Shown here: positions 1 through 6,835 of the stretch, piece after piece | Position numbering within the stretch: position 1 is the first letter of the stretch | Layout: each line of letters opens with the position of its first letter | Assembly (NCBI GenBank): GCA_945949655.1 | Contig: CAMFFG010000018.1 | Location: 1-10,943, forward strand | Reading direction: 5' to 3' | Origin: an uncultured Peptococcaceae bacterium | GTDB lineage: Bacteria; Bacillota; Peptococcia; Peptococcales; Peptococcaceae | DNA length: 10,943 bases | Notes under the pieces: generated by a model | What the model saw: only the letters and a program-made list of their open reading frames with translations | Databases searched by the model: none | Told to the model about the DNA's origin: nothing | Position numbers and translations under genes: made by a program

Positions 1-1317
1 GCCCTCCACAAAGCTCATCACGGTATAGCCCAACTGTCCGCTCATACTATTATACAGGAGAACGGTAGATAAGGAAATACCAAATACCATTCCCAGATTG
101 CGGGCCAGCGCATTGATGCTGCCAGCCACACCTGTCTGGTGTCTACCCACCGTAGACATAATCAGGGAAGTATTAGGTGACTGGAACATGGCCATTCCTA
201 CTGCCATAGTGATGGAGCCGATCAGGAACACCACCAGAGAACTGCCGACACCCAATGTAGATAAAATCAGCAACGCCGCGGTGACCGTACACAGCCCGGC
301 AAAGCAGAGAAACTCCGAACCGATCTTATCAGATAGCTGCCCGCTGAAAGGCGCCACAAGGCCCATGGCGATAGAATAGGCCATCATCAGCAGCCCGGTC
401 TGGGCGGCGTTCAGCATCTGTACCTTTTGCAGATAAAAGGGCTGGATAAAGTTATGCCCGGCTATGGCAAAAAAGGAAAGGAAAGCGCAGAATACACTGA
501 CCGTGAACAATTTGTTTTCAAACATGTGAATATCCAGCAGTGCTTCCGCCTGCCGGCTTTCCCAGCGCAGAAAGCTGGCAATAAACACTGCCGCAACAGC
601 CAGCAGCAGCAGGCAATACAGATAATAGCTGGCTCCGGCCTGCAGCAGCTTTACGCTGCCATACACGCAGAGGATCAGAAGCATAAACCGCAAGGCACCG
701 CTGACATCGGTTTTTTCTTTTTTCCCGGTAGACATATCGGGCAGATATCTGCAGCACAGCGCAAAGCAGAGCAGCGCCACCGGAATATTCATGGCAAAAA
801 TAGCATTCCAGTTAAAACAAGACACAATAAAGCCGCCCAGCGAGGGGCCCATCATAGAGCCCAGCGCCACACTGCTGCCGGAAAGGCCCAGCGCTTTGCC
901 CCGCTCATGCAGCGGAAAGGTCTGCACGATAATGCCCTGGTTATTGGCCATGGTGGCAGCAGAACCAATGCCCTCAATGACACGGCACGCCAGCAGCATA
1001 ACAAAGCTGCGCGAAAAAAAGCAGAGCAGAGAGCCTGCGATAAATACCAGGATCCCCGCCTTAAAGCTCCTGTCTTTTCCAATGGTATCACCCAGTTTGC
1101 CAAACAGTAAGATCAGGCAGATAATCACCAGCGTGTTGGCGGTGACCACCCACTCTACACTGGCCATGGTGACACCCAGCTCATCGGCCACGGTAGGCAG
1201 TGCCACATTGATACTGCTGCTGTCCACGCAGTTGATGAAGGTCTGCAGTACCACAGCCAGAAAAATCAGCCATCGTTTCTGAAATATCTCTTTTCGCAAC
1301 TCTTTTTCCTGTTCCAT
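1..1317 (-). CDS. MFS drug efflux permease, DHA2 (EmrB/QacA-like), 3' end cut off by window
   Basis: This is a proton-coupled multidrug/toxin exporter of the inner membrane, by family. The frame is open from the ATG at 1317 to the window edge, giving 439 codons without a stop. DHA2 proteins are usually 450-510 residues with 14 membrane segments, so only the extreme C-terminus is missing. The first helix carries the DHA2 hallmark CVDSSSINVALP (about residues 31-42). Motif A is seen as GKLGDTIGKDR (73-83), and motif C as ALGSMMGPSLGGFI (151-164), the antiporter signature of helix 5. A second motif-A-like SGQLSDKIG occurs in the C-terminal half. The start is supported by a GGGGG-type ribosome site about 10 nt upstream. 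It is the last of three genes (MarR regulator, small membrane protein, pump), 72 nt after its neighbour, so it is probably under MarR control. The substrate cannot be told from sequence. Confidence 0.9.
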   Translation of the reverse strand, partial: MEQEKELRKEIFQKRWLIFLAVVLQTFINCVDSSSINVALPTVADELGVTMASVEWVVTANTLVIICLILLFGKLGDTIGKDRSFKAGILVFIAGSLLCFFSRSFVMLLACRVIEGIGSAATMANNQGIIVQTFPLHERGKALGLSGSSVALGSMMGPSLGGFIVSCFNWNAIFAMNIPVALLCFALCCRYLPDMSTGKKEKTDVSGALRFMLLILCVYGSVKLLQAGASYYLYCLLLLAVAAVFIASFLRWESRQAEALLDIHMFENKLFTVSVFCAFLSFFAIAGHNFIQPFYLQKVQMLNAAQTGLLMMAYSIAMGLVAPFSGQLSDKIGSEFLCFAGLCTVTAALLILSTLGVGSSLVVFLIGSITMAVGMAMFQSPNTSLIMSTVGRHQTGVAGSINALARNLGMVFGISLSTVLLYNSMSGQLGYTVMSFVEG

Positions 1318-1389
1318 AAAGCTTGTTTCCCCCTGATCCACGATTTTTTATCCCTTTTCTCATTATCCGTTTTCTGATTTCTTTCGTTT

Positions 1390-1767
1390 TTACTGCCATT
1401 TATAAACAGATGCCGCAATCATAAAAAGCAGCAACAGCAACTGTACCGCTACGATCAGCACAGAAGCCGGCAGCAGCACGCTGATGGCGATCAATGCTGC
1501 TGTAGCGACCCATTTCAGCACGATCCACATCCGTTTGACCCCGTAGCGGGTAAACAGATTATAGATAAGTCCTGTACCCAACAGCAGAATCCCGCCGTTG
1601 CGGGTAAAGTTTGCCCCTAATAAAGCTACCGTCGGCAGATCCGGGTCTGGCTGCAGTAAAAGCAGCTTGGCCCCCAAAAGCCCTGCACACAATAGGATCA
1701 TGCCCAGCAAATGCAAAACTTTCAGCAGTTTCATCCATTTAGGATTGGTTATCTTTTTCATTTTCAT
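1390..1767 (-). CDS. Small integral membrane protein of unknown function in the marR-efflux operon
   Basis: The protein has 125 residues with four hydrophobic stretches: about residues 12-31, 52-70, 80-97 and 99-119. A short basic loop (RYGVKRMW) precedes the third. I do not recognise a named family with certainty; the LKVLHLLG opening and the helix spacing resemble small DUF2269-like membrane proteins, which is only an impression. An upstream in-frame GTG (1773) overlaps the AGGAG ribosome site, so the ATG at 1767, 5 nt after AGGAG, is the better start. The gene overlaps the end of marR by 29 nt, which suggests translational coupling, and it precedes the MFS gene. The context suggests an accessory role in efflux or membrane stress, but no function can be assigned. 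Confidence 0.75.
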   Translation of the reverse strand: MKMKKITNPKWMKLLKVLHLLGMILLCAGLLGAKLLLLQPDPDLPTVALLGANFTRNGGILLLGTGLIYNLFTRYGVKRMWIVLKWVATAALIAISVLLPASVLIVAVQLLLLLFMIAASVYKWQ

Positions 1768-2233
1768 ACACACTCCTGTTTTCCGGTGTCAGTTTCTCTG
1801 TAATGGATTCCAGCCGTTCTTTTTCCTGCAGCAGTCCGGCCAGAACCTTTTCCATCAGCTGTGTCAGCTGCAGCGCTTCCGCCTCGGTCAGATTTTGCAG
1901 ATGAAGCTGCACCTGCTCCCGAAAGATCTGCTGTACCATGGGTGCAGCAGCACGCCCCTTCTCGGTTAGATATAAGTGACATACCCGTTTATCCTGCTCA
2001 TCAGCCAGCCTCTGCACATAGCCTTTTTCGATCAGGACCTTGACCCATTTGGCCGTCACAGATTTACCGGCAAACAAAAGCTGGGCCAGCTCCATCTGGC
2101 TCAGGCCTTCCCGTAATGTGATCACCAGCAGACAGTCCATCTGCCCGCCGTTCAGATCCAGATGCTGCAGTCGATTGGCCAGAATACCCTGTCCAGTGCG
2201 GTACATGGCCGCTGTCATGCGTCCGATATTCAT
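1739..2233 (-). CDS. MarR-family transcriptional regulator
   Basis: This is a winged-helix repressor of the MarR family, expected to act as a dimer on palindromic DNA and to release it when a small phenolic or toxic ligand is present. The protein has 164 residues from the ATG at 2233 (family range about 140-170). It shows an N-terminal dimerisation helix, the helix-turn-helix LSQMELAQLL...SVTAKWVKVLIEKGYV, and the wing ADEQDKRVCHLYLTEKG with the typical D-x-x-D-K-R signature. The C-terminal helix supplies the rest of the dimer interface. A GTG at 2251 is in frame, but it directly abuts the GGAGG ribosome site and is a poor start. That site better serves a five-codon mini-ORF (ATG at 2247) whose stop overlaps the ATG at 2233, so marR may be translationally coupled to it. 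It heads an operon with a small membrane protein and an MFS exporter and is very probably autoregulated through the repeats over its promoter. Confidence 0.92.
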   Translation of the reverse strand: MNIGRMTAAMYRTGQGILANRLQHLDLNGGQMDCLLVITLREGLSQMELAQLLFAGKSVTAKWVKVLIEKGYVQRLADEQDKRVCHLYLTEKGRAAAPMVQQIFREQVQLHLQNLTEAEALQLTQLMEKVLAGLLQEKERLESITEKLTPENRSVYENEKDNQS

Positions 2234-2283
2234 GTGTTCCAAACCATTCACCCTCCATGCTGCCAGATTCTGATCTGACCCAC

Positions 2284-2332
2284 AGTTTCTTTGGAAACTA
2301 TTATAGAGCGATATAGTTTCTGCGTCAACTAT
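2284..2332. promoter_or_regulatory. Probable MarR operator array (four AGTTTC/AACTAT half-sites)
   Basis: An inverted repeat GAAACTAT-N11-ATAGTTTC (2294-2301 and 2313-2320) covers the -10 box and spacer. A second palindrome AGTTTC-TTTG-GAAACT (2284-2299) shares one arm and covers the start point. A further AACTAT lies at 2327-2332, beside the -35 box. AT-rich palindromes of this kind are typical of MarR-family operators. Binding by this particular MarR is inferred from position. Confidence 0.7.
2300..2328 (-). promoter_or_regulatory. Near-consensus promoter of the marR-efflux operon
   Basis: Read on the minus strand, a -35 box TTGACG (2328-2323) and a -10 box TATAAT (2305-2300) are separated by exactly 17 nt. 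Transcription would start near 2293, leaving a leader of about 60 nt to the marR ATG. The -10 box and most of the spacer lie inside the operator repeats, so repressor and polymerase should exclude each other. Confidence 0.85.
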
Positions 2333-2372
2333 TTATCCTGATATTCTCTATATCATTCCATAAAAATGACAC

Positions 2373-2433
2373 AAAAATAACACAGAAAAAGCCAGCCAAA
2401 AAAACTTTGACTGACTTTCTCTGTGTTATTTTT
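2373..2433 (-). terminator. Strong intrinsic terminator after the TRAP permease gene
   Basis: A 28-bp stem (2373-2400 with 2406-2433) encloses a 5-nt loop. As minus-strand RNA every position pairs when G-U pairs are allowed; as plus-strand RNA the same positions are A-C mismatches, so it serves the minus-strand TRAP gene ending at 2459. The 3' side ends in a U-rich run. It isolates the TRAP unit from the marR promoter just downstream. Confidence 0.88.
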
Positions 2434-2458
2434 ATATTATTTGAGGGGACATAAAAAA

Positions 2459-4319
2459 CTATTTTACAAAGGCCGGCAATGTCATAGACAGCGGCGGGAA
2501 GTAGGTAACAACCAGCAATACCAGAATCATTAATCCCAGCATTGGCAGCGCCGCCTTGGCAATATCAGCCAGTTTGAGCTTGGCGATCCCACTGGCCACG
2601 AACAAATTGACACCAACTGGTGGTGTTACAAAGCCGATGGCCAAGTTCAGTACCATGATAACGCCGAAATGGATCGGGTCTACGCCCAGCGGCTCCACGA
2701 TAGGCAGCAGCAGCGGCACCAGAATGATGATGGCGGCCAGCGCTTCCATAAAGGTACCCACGATCAGCAGCAGAATGTTGATCAGAATCAGGATCAGGAG
2801 CTTGCTGGTGGTCAGGCTCAGGATGGCATTGGCCACCATGGTCGGGATCCGTTCGATAGACATGATACTGCCGAAGATCTGTGCCATAGCCATCAGCACG
2901 ATGATCATGGACGAGGTAGCTGCCGAGTTTACCATAGCAGGCAGCAGATTTTTAATGGTAATTTCTTTATGGATGAACAGCCCTACGATCAAGCCGTAGA
3001 AAGCTGCCACTGCTGCGGCTTCGGTCGGAGTTACAAAACCGCCGTAGATACCGCCCAGAATAATAACCGGTACCATCAGCGCCCATTTGGATTCCCACAC
3101 AGCATGCAGCTTGGTTTTCCAGGTACGGGGACGATCTTCCCCTTTCCAGCCTTCTTTTCTGGCCAGCCAGTAGCTGTATGCCATCAGCACTGCTGCTACC
3201 AGCAGACCCGGCACGATACCGGCCATAAACAGTTTCCCTACAGAAACGTTGGCCGAAATAGCGTATACAACGAATCAGTACACCAATGGCCCCTGCGCAG
3301 GCTACGATAGCCGCGGAGAATTTCTGATCATAACCACGTTCCACCATGGCAGGCACACACAGTGCGCCGATGGCCGCTACTGTGGCCGGACCGGAACCGC
3401 TCATGGCCCCGAACAGCACGCAGGTAGCAACAGTAGCCAGAGCCAGACCGCCGTAAGCAGAGCCCAGGAATTCATCGGCCATGGAGAACAGTCGGCGGGA
3501 CAGACCGCCGATGCCCATCAGGTCACCGGAAGCAACGAAGAATGGAATACACATGATTGCTGTTTTATCGATAGCAGCAAAGGATAATTGCGCTACATAG
3601 GAAATATCGATCGGATGATTGGCCCAGATGGTAAAGATAGAGGCGATCCCTAACGACATGGAGATCGGTACACCTAAAGCCAGTAAAATTACAAAATAGC
3701 CAAACAGATAGAGAATGGTTGCTGCTTTAATATGCAGGATCAGGGGCAGACACAGGATAATGCCGACTGCAATGGCGATCAGGCTGTCTACCAGGCCACA
3801 TTCCCGCACCTGTTTGTACACATCCTGCAGGGTACGCAGAATACATAAGCCAAAGGCTACCGGTAAAACCATGTACAGCAGCCAGAATGGAATATGCAGC
3901 ACGGCGGTAGCAGAGCTGAACCGCATAAATTTTTCGATCTGTAAAACGCCCTGTACGGTAATGATACCGGCCCAGATCAGCATAGCGGCGTCTACGATGA
4001 CCCAGCTCATGCCCTGCAGCCGTTTGGGCAGTTTATCGTACAGAATATCCACACGGATCAGGTCACGGCGCTTAATGGCTACCGGCACAGCCAGATAAGA
4101 GATCCACACGAAAATATAACGGGCGATCTCTTCCGGCGCTGCCGCTACCATAGTGCTGGCACCCGATGTAAATTTGGTAAAAATATAACGATAGGCCACC
4201 TGCCAGGTGATCAGAAAAATAATAGCCAGCATCCCGATTACCAGGAAGATGCTTTCAAAGTTTTCATCCAGCCAGTGCAGCGCGCCTTTTTTTTCTTTTG
4301 TTGCAACAGCTTCTGTCAT
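2459..4319 (-). pseudogene. TRAP transporter fused DctQ-DctM permease, broken by a frameshifting deletion
   Basis: This gene would encode both membrane subunits of a TRAP (tripartite ATP-independent periplasmic) transporter, which uses an ion gradient to import a carboxylate-type solute delivered by DctP. The N-terminal ~160 residues are DctQ-like (four helices, with the EEIARYIFVW motif). The DctM part follows, with GVPISMSLGIASIF, the segment CIPFFVASGDLMG and MSGSGPATVAAIG. Translation from the ATG at 4319 is family-like to codon 349 (AGAIGVLI), then switches to an unrelated sequence and stops at 2967. The matching continuation (VVYAISANVSVGKLFMAG) resumes in another frame at 3271 and runs 270 residues to the TAG at 2459, including TPTEAAAVAAFYG and GFVTPPVGVNLF. 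The missing piece equals the conserved PPSIP loop, about 17 nt. An intact protein would be about 625 residues. The start is chosen because AGAGGTG lies 6 nt upstream; an in-frame GTG at 4328 overlaps it. Both halves look otherwise conserved, so the lesion is either recent or an assembly error. Confidence 0.88.
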
Positions 4320-4330
4320 TACATTCACCT

Positions 4331-4360
4331 CTTGGTCAGTTCTTTACTTGGTCAGTTCTT
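4331..4360. repeat. 16-bp tandem duplication just upstream of the DctQM start
   Basis: CTTGGTCAGTTCTTTA (4331-4346) is followed directly by a second copy of its first 14 bases (4347-4360). The copy nearer the gene adjoins the ribosome-binding site (about 4326-4333), so the duplication lengthens the spacer without altering the initiation site itself. Confidence 0.85.
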
Positions 4361-4560
4361 ATTATTCTTATTATGAGGTTTCTGTTTTCATGATATGAAA
4401 TAAGATCTGTCTTTTTTGGCAGCATGCTCTGTTCGGCCACGCTGCTGTGCCGGCCGAAGAAGGACCAGCCATAAGTACATACTTGCTCTACTACTGCTTC
4501 TATGTTCCTCCAACCATACTGCTTAACACAATATAAACCCGGTTAACAGTATTTTTACAT
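4361..4560 (-). other. Intercistronic region of the TRAP locus, no confirmed gene
   Basis: The dctP-dctQM gap is 363 nt, long for a TRAP operon. A GC-rich inverted repeat TTCGGCC (4432-4438) / GGCCGAA (4452-4458) could form a stem-loop in the transcript. The minus-strand frame 4542-4336 has no stop for 68 codons and carries GGAGG near its beginning, but no ATG, GTG or TTG follows at a usable distance, so I do not call a gene. No convincing promoter for the permease was seen. Confidence 0.5.
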
Positions 4561-4573
4561 TTTCTGCATTCAT

Positions 4574-4636
4574 GAAGAAAGCAGAATTGCGGCTGCAATT
4601 CGATGCACACTTCTCACTGCAATTCTGCTTTTCTTC
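4574..4636 (-). promoter_or_regulatory. Intercistronic stem-loop downstream of dctP
   Basis: A 17-bp stem with a single bulged base forms between 4574-4590 and 4619-4636, with a 28-nt loop. The loop contains another GCAATTC (4595-4601) that can also pair with the GAATTGC at 4584-4590, so two hairpins compete. No U-run follows on the minus strand. It lies 47 nt after the dctP stop. Such stems commonly protect the mRNA of binding proteins, giving more binding protein than permease; that role is inferred here. Confidence 0.7.
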
Positions 4637-4682
4637 TTAAATTTTTATAGATTCAGATTTTTCTCGTTTTTACCCGAAAATC

Positions 4683-5741
4683 TTATTCCTGGGTAGCACG
4701 GATCATATCTACAACTTCCTGAGAAATTACAGATGGAACCATTTTGTCGTATACGCCAGCCATAGCGTCGGCCCATTCTGCTTTCTGTTCTGCGGTCAGC
4801 TCAACGATTTCAACACCGTTTGCTTTGAAATCTTCTTTAGCCTGAGCTTCCAGTGTTGCAGACTGTTCACGCTGCCATGCAACGGCTTCAGCAGCTGCTT
4901 CGTCCAGGATCGCTTTCTGTTCATCAGTCAGAGCCTGATATTTGTCTTCAGCCATGAACAGGATGTGCATGGAGTAGTTGTGTTCCGTAGTAGCGGAGTA
5001 TTTTAATACTTCATCATGTTTTGCAGCATGCAGCAGACCGAAGGTGTTGGATTCACCGTCTACAGTACCCTGCTGTAAAGCTGTGTAGGTTTCGCCCCAT
5101 GCTACAGTCTGTGCTGGTGCGCTCAGTGCTTCGGCTGCAGCCAGTTCAACTTTGGAGCTGGTAGCACGCAGTTTCATATCTTTCATGTCAGCTGGAGAGG
5201 TGATCGGTTTGGTTGCGGAATGGAAGCAACGGAACCCATATTCACACCACATTAATGGATGCAGGTTCTGTGCAGCCATTCTTTCTCTGTAGTAGTCACC
5301 CAGTTCGCCATTGTCGATTGCATCGTACAGAGGCTGCAGTTTATCGCTGCTTACGATGTAAGGCAGACATAATGCTGTAACGTCTGGATCGAATGCGCTG
5401 AAGTTATCGGTGGAGCTGTTTGCCATATCCAAAGAACCAGCCTGTACCTGCTGTACAGTATCTACATCGTTGCCCAGTTCCGCATCGGAGTGAACGTCTA
5501 CGATCATGGTGCCGCCGGATTTTTCTTCAACCAGTTCAGCAAATTTGTGAATCCCCAGAGATACGTTGTTACCGGTAGACATTACATCTGCACAGGTAAA
5601 GGTAATGGTTTCAGCAGGCTGATCGCTGCTGGCCTGCTGTGCATTGCTGTTGCCACCGCCACCACAGCCAGCCAGTACAGTAGCCAGCGTGAAAGAGGTT
5701 GCCAGTAAACCTGCAATCAGTTTTTTATTTTTCAGTTTCAT
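4683..5741 (-). CDS. dctP: TRAP transporter solute-binding lipoprotein, DctP family
   Basis: This extracytoplasmic receptor captures a solute, usually a dicarboxylate or another organic acid, and hands it to the DctQM permease. It has 352 residues, the normal size. A lipoprotein signal peptide is clear: KLKNKK, a hydrophobic stretch, then the lipobox LAGC with the lipidated Cys26, followed by a glycine/serine/glutamine linker. The mature domain shows family features: LGNDVDTVQQVQAGSLDMA (about 89-107), KDMKLRAT with Arg192, the arginine that normally anchors the ligand carboxylate, and ALQQGTVDGESN (221-232). Arg171 in GFRCF may be the second ligand-contacting arginine. The ATG is preceded by AGGAGG at 8 nt. 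It is the first gene of the TRAP unit, and the partner permease downstream is disrupted, so the binding protein may be orphaned. The exact substrate is not predictable. Confidence 0.95.
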   Translation of the reverse strand: MKLKNKKLIAGLLATSFTLATVLAGCGGGGNSNAQQASSDQPAETITFTCADVMSTGNNVSLGIHKFAELVEEKSGGTMIVDVHSDAELGNDVDTVQQVQAGSLDMANSSTDNFSAFDPDVTALCLPYIVSSDKLQPLYDAIDNGELGDYYRERMAAQNLHPLMWCEYGFRCFHSATKPITSPADMKDMKLRATSSKVELAAAEALSAPAQTVAWGETYTALQQGTVDGESNTFGLLHAAKHDEVLKYSATTEHNYSMHILFMAEDKYQALTDEQKAILDEAAAEAVAWQREQSATLEAQAKEDFKANGVEIVELTAEQKAEWADAMAGVYDKMVPSVISQEVVDMIRATQE

Positions 5742-5778
5742 CAGAATGTCCTCCTGTCTTTTTCCAAGATAGAATTTT

Positions 5779-5806
5779 TTGAGATAAATCCACTATGCTA
5801 TCTCAA
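5779..5806 (-). promoter_or_regulatory. Stem-loop in the dctP leader, possibly with a tiny leader ORF
   Basis: Perfect 8-bp arms TTGAGATA (5779-5786) and TATCTCAA (5799-5806) enclose a 12-nt loop, about 20 nt upstream of the dctP ribosome site. A 7-codon ORF (TTG at 5826, peptide MRKNIYA) sits 5 nt after a GGAGG (5832-5836), and its stop lies in the hairpin arm. The pairing is certain; a regulatory role is conjecture. Confidence 0.5.
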
Positions 5807-5826
5807 GCATATATGTTCTTGCGCAA

Positions 5827-6297
5827 TACTGCCTCCACCCTCCTTCTTTGAAAATTCATAGTCTCGCGCAGAAAACCCGCATAAAAATTTTAAGAATCTC
5901 TTCCATGCTTCTGCAATTTTTATCTGGCTAATTCAGAATCCCGGGAAAGATCCTATTTTTATAAAGCAGACTGCCGCTGAAATAATACAGATATATTCGC
6001 TATGCAGTGCTGTAATCCTCCCCGAGATGATATATCTCATTAAGCACTTTTTCATAAATCCACTCTATATCCGCTATATTCTGTACATATTATAAATTCG
6101 ATTTATGCAGTTTGCAAGTGTAACAAACCGGTCAGTTATCACTTTTGGTTGCAAAGATTTTCAGCTTACACAAAAGTGCTGTAACACGCCTCTAGTTGTG
6201 CTGAAATACAATATACAGAATAAAGAGAAAAGCGCCATGAAGAGAGAATCACCTGGATTCAATTTTCACAACGCCTTTGTTGTTTTTCTATCTGTTC
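5827..6297 (-). other. Non-coding interval between spoVG and dctP
   Basis: No gene is supported here. Besides the promoter it holds an inverted repeat CACTTTTG (6140-6147) / CAAAAGTG (6171-6178), and two direct copies of AGTGCTGTAA (6006-6015 and 6175-6184), one upstream and one downstream of the dctP start point. A 40-codon minus-strand ORF (6055-5933, beginning MKKCLMRY) lies in the leader with only a weak ribosome site. A weak 5-bp hairpin (ACAAC/GTTGT) just after spoVG is the only terminator candidate seen for that gene. Confidence 0.4.
6089..6117 (-). promoter_or_regulatory. Probable promoter of the TRAP operon, overlapped by a palindrome
   Basis: On the minus strand, TTGCAA (6117-6112) and a perfect TATAAT (6094-6089) are 17 nt apart. 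The palindrome ATAAAT-TCG-ATTTAT (6092-6106) fills the spacer and touches the -10 box, the position of a repressor operator. Transcription from here gives a leader of about 340 nt. A weaker alternative, TTGCAG (5916-5911) and TAAAAT (5892-5887) with an 18-nt spacer, lies closer to dctP. Confidence 0.65.
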
Positions 6298-6582
6298 TTA
6301 TTCATTTACAGTTTGCTCAGCTGCAGCCGCCAGAACTGCCTGATATTCTTTCAGCACTGCACTCTGGATCATTTCCCGTGTTGCACTGGAAATAGGATGT
6401 GCAATGTCTTTATATTCTCCATCCGGCATCCGTTTGCTCGGCATCGCCACAAACAAACCTTTGTCCCCCTCAACCACTTTGATGTCATGTACTGCAAAGG
6501 CATCGTCAAATGTAATGGATACGATTGCTTTCATGCGTCCATCTGTGTTCACCTTCCGGATTCGAATATCTGTTACTATCAT
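6298..6582 (-). CDS. spoVG: Regulatory protein SpoVG
   Basis: SpoVG is a small, highly conserved nucleic-acid-binding regulator; in Bacillus it affects septation during sporulation, and in Staphylococcus, Listeria and Borrelia it acts in virulence, cell-wall or RNA-level control. From the ATG at 6582 the protein is 94 residues, matching the usual 84-97. It begins [11 protein letters not shown], like the canonical start, and contains [23 protein letters not shown] (given here as the block spanning about residues 43-65), the family signature, then a C-terminal helix. An ATG at 6615 would add 11 residues but has no ribosome site, whereas GGTGG lies 5 nt before 6582. It has its own promoter, so it is a separate unit from the gntR gene upstream. 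The N-terminal start is the only uncertainty. Confidence 0.96.
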   Translation of the reverse strand: MIVTDIRIRKVNTDGRMKAIVSITFDDAFAVHDIKVVEGDKGLFVAMPSKRMPDGEYKDIAHPISSATREMIQSAVLKEYQAVLAAAAEQTVNE

Positions 6583-6617
6583 TCTCCCCACCGCCCTTTT
6601 GTCGTCATTCTCCATTT

Positions 6618-6655
6618 GTCATAAATATATCGAATGAATAAAACAGATTTATGAC
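6618..6655 (-). promoter_or_regulatory. 5' stem-loop in the spoVG leader
   Basis: Perfect 8-bp arms GTCATAAA (6618-6625) and TTTATGAC (6648-6655) with a 22-nt loop begin only a few bases after the predicted start point. A 5'-terminal hairpin like this typically slows mRNA decay. Its role here is inferred. Confidence 0.5.
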
Positions 6656-6665
6656 TATATGCTAT

Positions 6666-6694
6666 ATGATACCTCAATTTTTTGTTTTTTTCAA
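6666..6694 (-). promoter_or_regulatory. spoVG promoter
   Basis: On the minus strand, TTGAAA (6694-6689) and TATCAT (6671-6666) are separated by exactly 17 nt in an A-rich tract. This is a housekeeping-type promoter; I see no evidence for the sigma-H control known for Bacillus spoVG. The start would fall near 6659, giving a leader of about 77 nt. Confidence 0.75.
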
Positions 6695-6768
6695 GGAAGT
6701 ATCTGGTAAAAAGGCACCTTTTTTATAGACAATTGTGCTCGATGCAAAGATTTTTTCTTCTGCAACAC

Positions 6769-6818
6769 AAAAAAGACGTTATACCGCAACCGTGTCGCAT
6801 GGATAACGCCTCTTTTTT
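6769..6818 (-). terminator. Intrinsic terminator after the ispE-gntR operon
   Basis: A 9-bp stem (6774-6782 with 6803-6811) is flanked by A and T tracts; the minus-strand RNA ends in U6. One pair is G-U as minus-strand RNA and A-C as plus-strand RNA, fixing the direction. It lies 17 nt past the gntR stop and before the spoVG promoter. Confidence 0.82.
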
Positions 6819-6835
6819 CTTATCGTTTCAGCCTA

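Noticed and set aside
427..1110. 227-codon plus-strand open frame
   Set aside because: It is antisense to the MFS gene; its composition (Gln, His, Arg-rich) is what the reverse of membrane-protein codons gives, and there is no ribosome site.
2669..3310. 213-codon plus-strand open frame
   Set aside because: It is antisense to the DctM half, with a Gln/His/Asp-rich low-complexity translation typical of a shadow frame.
3249..3587. Possible independent gene at the TRAP frameshift on the plus strand
   Set aside because: It is antisense to conserved DctM sequence and no protein features were seen; the frameshift explains the broken pattern better.
6298..6615. Longer SpoVG starting at 6615
   Set aside because: No ribosome site precedes 6615, and the extra 11 residues are absent from the canonical family start, which matches 6582.
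6105..6624. Plus-strand open frames over spoVG
   Set aside because: They are antisense to a highly conserved gene and have no ribosome sites or recognisable domains.
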